This document shows, piece by piece, positions 61,034 through 64,000 of a stretch of 64,000 nucleotides of DNA. Positions within the stretch are counted from its first letter, which is position 1, and each line of letters starts with the position of its first letter. This DNA is from an uncultured Christensenellaceae bacterium (GTDB lineage: Bacteria; Bacillota; Clostridia; Christensenellales; CAG-314): the NCBI GenBank assembly GCA_910585195.1, contig CAJUCX010000002.1:1-64000 (forward strand). Reading direction: 5' to 3'. The notes below the pieces were generated by a model, which worked only from the letters and a program-made list of their open reading frames with translations, had not been told where the DNA came from and did not search any database. A program made the translations under genes and the position numbers.

Positions 61034-61889
61034 GGCGAACAACAGAATTGCTTACGGCATTGCCAAGGGCATGGGCATAAACACAGACGGTATGCAGCCG
61101 TATCAAGTATGGCAACTTATAAATGAAAGAATGACACACAGTCCCGACGGAAATTCCGTCGGGACTGTTAATTATAAAGAAGATTCTTCCGACAGTGCAT
61201 TTACGACACAGAATTACAATCGCAAGGGCAGAGAAATAAATAAAAAAATGACGGACGACATTATAAAAAGATTTGGCAAGGAGGCGTTTGATAAAGACGA
61301 ACCGATTGAGTATCCTGAAGCAACGGAGCGTTGCAGAGTTTTGAAAAATTTATTATCAGATGAATTTGGAATATCCGGAATTAGAAATATAAAATGGTCC
61401 GGAAAAGTATATGTATATCATGGTATGTATAGGCTATATGGAGCAGGGGCAGAAAAGACGTGGCGCTGCAACATAAATATTTCTTCGCTTGAGATTAACG
61501 ACCATGTTTTGATACATGAACTTTTGCACAGTGCTTCGGTTGCTCATTGCTGGGAAGCATATGAGAAACATAAAAATTGGGAAGAAGGTATTGTAGAACT
61601 CTTTACGCGAGAAATTTGCAAAAATTCAGGATTAAAATCTAACTCGACAGCGTATGAACCGTTGGTAAATTGCTTAAAATTTTTTAATGACAAGTTAAAA
61701 CTATATCCGGATAATCTTCATTTTGCAAAGGCATACTTTTCTGTGGATTTAGATAAGCGACATGATACTTTTGTCAATGAGATAACAGACAGGTGCTACC
61801 AATTGAAGTCAAATGGTAAGTTGACAGAAGAGTTAAAAGCAGAATTGAGGAAAAACTATCAGACATTTATGGAATATAACGGTGGATAA
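61032..61889 (+). CDS. Phage-encoded HExxH metalloprotease-like protein
   Basis: 285 residues, TTG start with AAGGGGG upstream. N-terminal motif RIAYGIAKGMGINTDGMQPYQVWQLI, then a spacer that contains a 31-bp palindrome at the DNA level, then the presumed zinc site HELLH (162-166) followed about 18 residues later by WEEGIVELFTREI, giving a gluzincin-like pattern (HExxH plus downstream Glu). No signal peptide or membrane segment. Role unknown: capsid maturation protease, host-directed effector, or cargo. It sits between the regulator and terminase genes. Confidence 0.6.
   Translation: MANNRIAYGIAKGMGINTDGMQPYQVWQLINERMTHSPDGNSVGTVNYKEDSSDSAFTTQNYNRKGREINKKMTDDIIKRFGKEAFDKDEPIEYPEATERCRVLKNLLSDEFGISGIRNIKWSGKVYVYHGMYRLYGAGAEKTWRCNINISSLEINDHVLIHELLHSASVAHCWEAYEKHKNWEEGIVELFTREICKNSGLKSNSTAYEPLVNCLKFFNDKLKLYPDNLHFAKAYFSVDLDKRHDTFVNEITDRCYQLKSNGKLTEELKAELRKNYQTFMEYNGG
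61138..61168. repeat. 31-bp perfect inverted repeat inside a coding region
   Basis: Arms of 15 bp (ACAGTCCCGACGGAA and its exact complement) around a single central A. It encodes roughly residues 36-46 of the metalloprotease-like protein. GC-rich compared with its surroundings and followed by an AT-rich stretch. Confidence 0.95.
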
Positions 61890-61893
61890 TAAA

Positions 61894-62361
61894 ATGAAAT
61901 ATAAATCACAAAAAGTAACAGAGTTGATAAAAGAAGCTATGTTAAGCGGCAGACCGAGGGAAGAGCGTGAAAAATTGTTTGAAAAAGTATACGATTTTAT
62001 GCAAACAGGCACAGATGAAGAAGTTGAAGAATGGTTTTCAAGCGGTTTTGGTGAAATGATTGCAATGGAGCGTGAAGCATATGCATATAAAGATGAGCAG
62101 CATAATGAAGTTAAATCAGACAATGACTTTGCTATTGAAGAATTAAATCGTATGTGCAGAGAAGTTTTGAACTTGCTGCATGAATATAAATTTGATAATA
62201 ATGAGGTTGCGGCAATAAAAACAGTTTTAAGCGGTGCAAAATCCTTTGTTGAAATGAAAGATTGGTTTTATGAAAATAAGACAAAATTGGACACTGACTA
62301 TACAGCGGCAAAGGAATTTATAAAAGATAAAATTAAAGAAATTTACGACAGAAATAATTAG
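61894..62361 (+). CDS. Hypothetical prophage protein (155 aa)
   Basis: Highly charged, all-helical, no Cys motif except one Cys in NRMCREVLNLL, no membrane segment. The ATG at 61894 is chosen since GGTGGA lies upstream; a GTG at 61882 is an alternative. The end of the metalloprotease gene touches its ribosome site, so the two are likely co-expressed and it might act with the protease (for example as its inhibitor or chaperone), which is only a guess. Not recognised. Confidence 0.6.
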   Translation: MKYKSQKVTELIKEAMLSGRPREEREKLFEKVYDFMQTGTDEEVEEWFSSGFGEMIAMEREAYAYKDEQHNEVKSDNDFAIEELNRMCREVLNLLHEYKFDNNEVAAIKTVLSGAKSFVEMKDWFYENKTKLDTDYTAAKEFIKDKIKEIYDRNN

Positions 62362-62401
62362 AATAAGTCAACAGTATTTTGATAAATTTAACAATAAATG
62401 T

Positions 62402-62433
62402 AAAAAAGACGGCAAAGAGGTGCTGTCTTTTTG
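62402..62433 (+). terminator. Terminator just before the terminase genes
   Basis: AAAAAGAC...GTCTTTTT stem, extended inwards by GCA/TGC, with a T run; it ends about 20 bases before terS. Confidence 0.8.
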
Positions 62434-62454
62434 TTTATATGGGGGCGCGGTGTA

Positions 62455-62844
62455 ATGACGTCAAAACAAAAAATGTTTTGTGATTGCTACGTCGCAAACC
62501 ACAGCGCTAGAGAATCGGCAATTTTAGCGGGGTATGAGAAAAAACGGGCAGACAGAACCGCCAAAGAATTGTTGAGTAAGTCGGAAGTAAAGGATTATAT
62601 TTCACAACAATTAAAATTAAAGCAAAAAGAAAAAATTGCAACCGAGCAAGAAATTTTAGAGTTTTTGACTGCAGTTGTGCGAAATAAAGATGAAAGTACG
62701 CGCGACCGCCTAAAAGCCGTTACTCTTTTAGGCAGGTGCGGCAGTGCGGGGGACGATGCAAAATCAAGCGTTATAATAATCGATGACGTGCCGATTTTTG
62801 GAGGAGAATATGCTAAACAAGATACAGATTATGAACAAGATTAG
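62455..62844 (+). CDS. Phage terminase small subunit
   Basis: 129 residues from the ATG at 62455 (GGGGGCG upstream). TSKQKMFCDCYVANHSARESAILAGYEKKRADRTAKELLSKSEVKDYISQQL is the typical N-terminal helix-turn-helix of Terminase_2 small subunits that recognises the packaging site; the rest is an oligomerisation helix and an acidic end. Precedes the large subunit as expected, with one small gene between. Confidence 0.88.
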   Translation: MTSKQKMFCDCYVANHSARESAILAGYEKKRADRTAKELLSKSEVKDYISQQLKLKQKEKIATEQEILEFLTAVVRNKDESTRDRLKAVTLLGRCGSAGDDAKSSVIIIDDVPIFGGEYAKQDTDYEQD

Positions 62845-63223
62845 ATACTTAAAAAAGAAAAATGCGCGATATTGCGTTGCAATAAAGGTCGTTGTGGGCA
62901 AAGATGAAATTGCAGATAGAAGTGGCGCCGAAATAAGGCTAATTCCTGTCATAATCGATACGGACGAACAGTTTGACTATACAATGCGCTTTTGTCGCGT
63001 AATGATAGAAAATGACGGACGGGAACTGGTACCGTTTTCTTCCGACAAGTTAGAGTACGTTGATATAATAGGCGCCGATAGTGAAGAAGAAGGCAACAAA
63101 AAAATTAAGCAAGTTCTTGCAAAATACAGCAAACAAAATGGATTTGGCAAAATAATTTCTCAAGAAAAACTTATTCAACTTGCAAACGAGTGTTTTGAAG
63201 AATATCAATCTAATGCAGGCTAG
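62810..63223 (+). CDS. Hypothetical prophage protein between terS and terL (137 aa)
   Basis: From the ATG at 62810 (GGAGGAGA upstream inside terS). A basic N-terminus (MNKIRYLKKKNARY), a beta-rich middle (CVAIKVVVGKDEI...EIRLIPVIIDTDEQFDYTMRFCRVMI) and a helical acidic end. Overlaps terS by 35 bases. I do not recognise it. Confidence 0.65.
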   Translation: MLNKIQIMNKIRYLKKKNARYCVAIKVVVGKDEIADRSGAEIRLIPVIIDTDEQFDYTMRFCRVMIENDGRELVPFSSDKLEYVDIIGADSEEEGNKKIKQVLAKYSKQNGFGKIISQEKLIQLANECFEEYQSNAG

Positions 63224-63341
63224 ATCAAGCAGCTTGACGGTTGGTGCCAACGGTGAAAAAAACAAACAATTTGTTGATAAAAGTAAGCAAAATGACTTCA
63301 TAAAAGATGTATATCAAAAACAATATTCAACACCCAAGTAA
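63213..63341 (+). CDS. Possible 42-residue ORF bridging to terL
   Basis: ATG at 63213 overlapping the preceding stop by 11 bases and ending 35 bases inside terL in another frame. Composition rich in Ser, Lys, Gln. No clear ribosome site. May be a coupling peptide or a chance frame. Confidence 0.25.
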   Translation: MQARSSSLTVGANGEKNKQFVDKSKQNDFIKDVYQKQYSTPK

Positions 63342-64000
63342 ATGTATTGAAAAGTGTAATTCTAGTGCGATTAAATTGAGCGATTTGTTTGACCCGCAAT
63401 ACAATTTACTTCATCACGATATCAAGCAAGAGCGATACCGTGATTTTTTATTGTATGGCGGACGCGGCTCTATTAAATCGAGTTTTATTTCGTTAGAGAT
63501 AATGCTCGGGCTCATAAGAGACGAAAACGCTTGCGCCGTTGTCTATCGTAAGTTTTTGAACACCGTTGAACTTACGGTATATGAGCAAATGCAGTGGGCA
63601 GTTTTTGTGCTTGGCATTGAAGAAGAATGGTGCTTCGTTAAGACAGCTCATCGAGCAATAAATCAGCGCACAGGACAAGTAATAATCTTCAAAGGCTTGG
63701 ACACGGTCGGCAAGGTTAAATCAATTAAGGCGCCTAAGAACAAATATTGGAAGTTTCTTTGGTTTGAAGAAGCCGACCAGTTTAGAGATGCGGCAGAACT
63801 GAGAAACGTCAAGCAATCAGTATTCCGCGGGTATAACGGAAACACGATGACCTTTTACAGTTGGAATCCGCCGCGACTGTTGCAGCATTGGATATACGAG
63901 TTTGCCAACGGCAAGATGGACGCGCGCAAGCATTTTTCCTGTTATCTTGCCGTCAAAAACAGAGAATGGTTGGGTAAGACATTTTATGAAGAAGCGGAAG
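63307..64000 (+). CDS. Phage terminase large subunit (5' part)
   Basis: Motor ATPase that packages DNA; the gene runs off the right edge. From the ATG at 63307 (a stop codon lies two codons upstream) the visible 231 residues show the adenine region (YNLLHHDIKQERYRDFLLYG), Walker A GGRGSIKSS with Ile where Gly or Ala is usual, Walker B KFLWFEEADQF, and the coupling motif TFYSWNPP. This is the PBSX-type/Terminase_3 pattern. Its nuclease domain lies beyond the window. Confidence 0.9.
   Translation, partial: MYIKNNIQHPSKCIEKCNSSAIKLSDLFDPQYNLLHHDIKQERYRDFLLYGGRGSIKSSFISLEIMLGLIRDENACAVVYRKFLNTVELTVYEQMQWAVFVLGIEEEWCFVKTAHRAINQRTGQVIIFKGLDTVGKVKSIKAPKNKYWKFLWFEEADQFRDAAELRNVKQSVFRGYNGNTMTFYSWNPPRLLQHWIYEFANGKMDARKHFSCYLAVKNREWLGKTFYEEAE

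Overview
This window reads as the chromosome of a low-GC, Gram-positive, spore-forming bacterium of the Clostridia type, probably an uncultured or gut lineage. The support is sigma-K, a SpoVM-like peptide in its classical place between thiN and rpmB, CIRCE/HrcA heat-shock control, class A RNase P RNA, and the Firmicutes orders lepA-hemW-hrcA-grpE-dnaK-dnaJ-prmA-rsmE-mtaB-HIT-rpsU and yicC-gmk-rpoZ-coaBC-priA-def-fmt-rsmB-rlmN-rsgA-rpe-thiN. Genes are tightly packed, often with ATGA or TAATG overlaps. A typical promoter is TTGNNN, 16-17 bp, TAAAAT/TATAAT. Species cannot be named from the sequence alone.

Layout. 1-4.7 kb: end of a Pro/Gln-rich protein, sigK behind a sigma-E-like promoter, rnpB on the minus strand, and a large unrecognised protein with a weak GH94-like flavour. 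4.8-13.2 kb: rarA; then an ABC exporter pair with tyrS and yigZ, driven by two tandem promoters, one carrying a 15-G run in its spacer; then recX-birA-P1 peptidase-acpS. 13.2-14.7 kb (minus): solitary mazF and a VTT-domain membrane protein. 14.7-18.4 kb: lgt-pncB-DivIVA-like operon. 18.4-20.5 kb (minus): groES-groEL under CIRCE. 20.6-28.7 kb: dCMP deaminase, SPOR-domain protein, cdaA with a 42-residue membrane peptide where CdaR might be expected, DUF1015 protein, family I pyrophosphatase, two flavoproteins and a glycerophosphodiesterase.

28.9-41.2 kb: lepA-hemW, the hrcA heat-shock operon, PadR-prmA-rsmE-mtaB-HIT, rpsU and an unknown small protein. 41.3-45.4 kb: pcrA-ligA. 45.4-56.4 kb: a long housekeeping operon from yicC to the spoVM candidate. 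56.4-59.8 kb: PAP2 phosphatase and rpmB (minus), then yloU/Asp23 and fakA.

59.9-60.2 kb holds tRNA-Gly, tRNA-Cys and tRNA-Leu. From about 60.2 kb to the right edge the content changes to a prophage: an ArpU/RinA-type regulator, an HExxH metalloprotease-like gene, terminase small and large subunits and small unknowns. The prophage continues past the window, and no integrase is visible here.

Most of the window is ordinary housekeeping DNA. The points most worth a second look are the poly-G promoter (possible phase variation of an ABC exporter and possibly tyrS), the divergent SpoVM, the CdaA-linked 42-residue peptide, promoters that abut start codons (likely leaderless mRNAs), and the prophage/tRNA junction with its 31-bp perfect palindrome.
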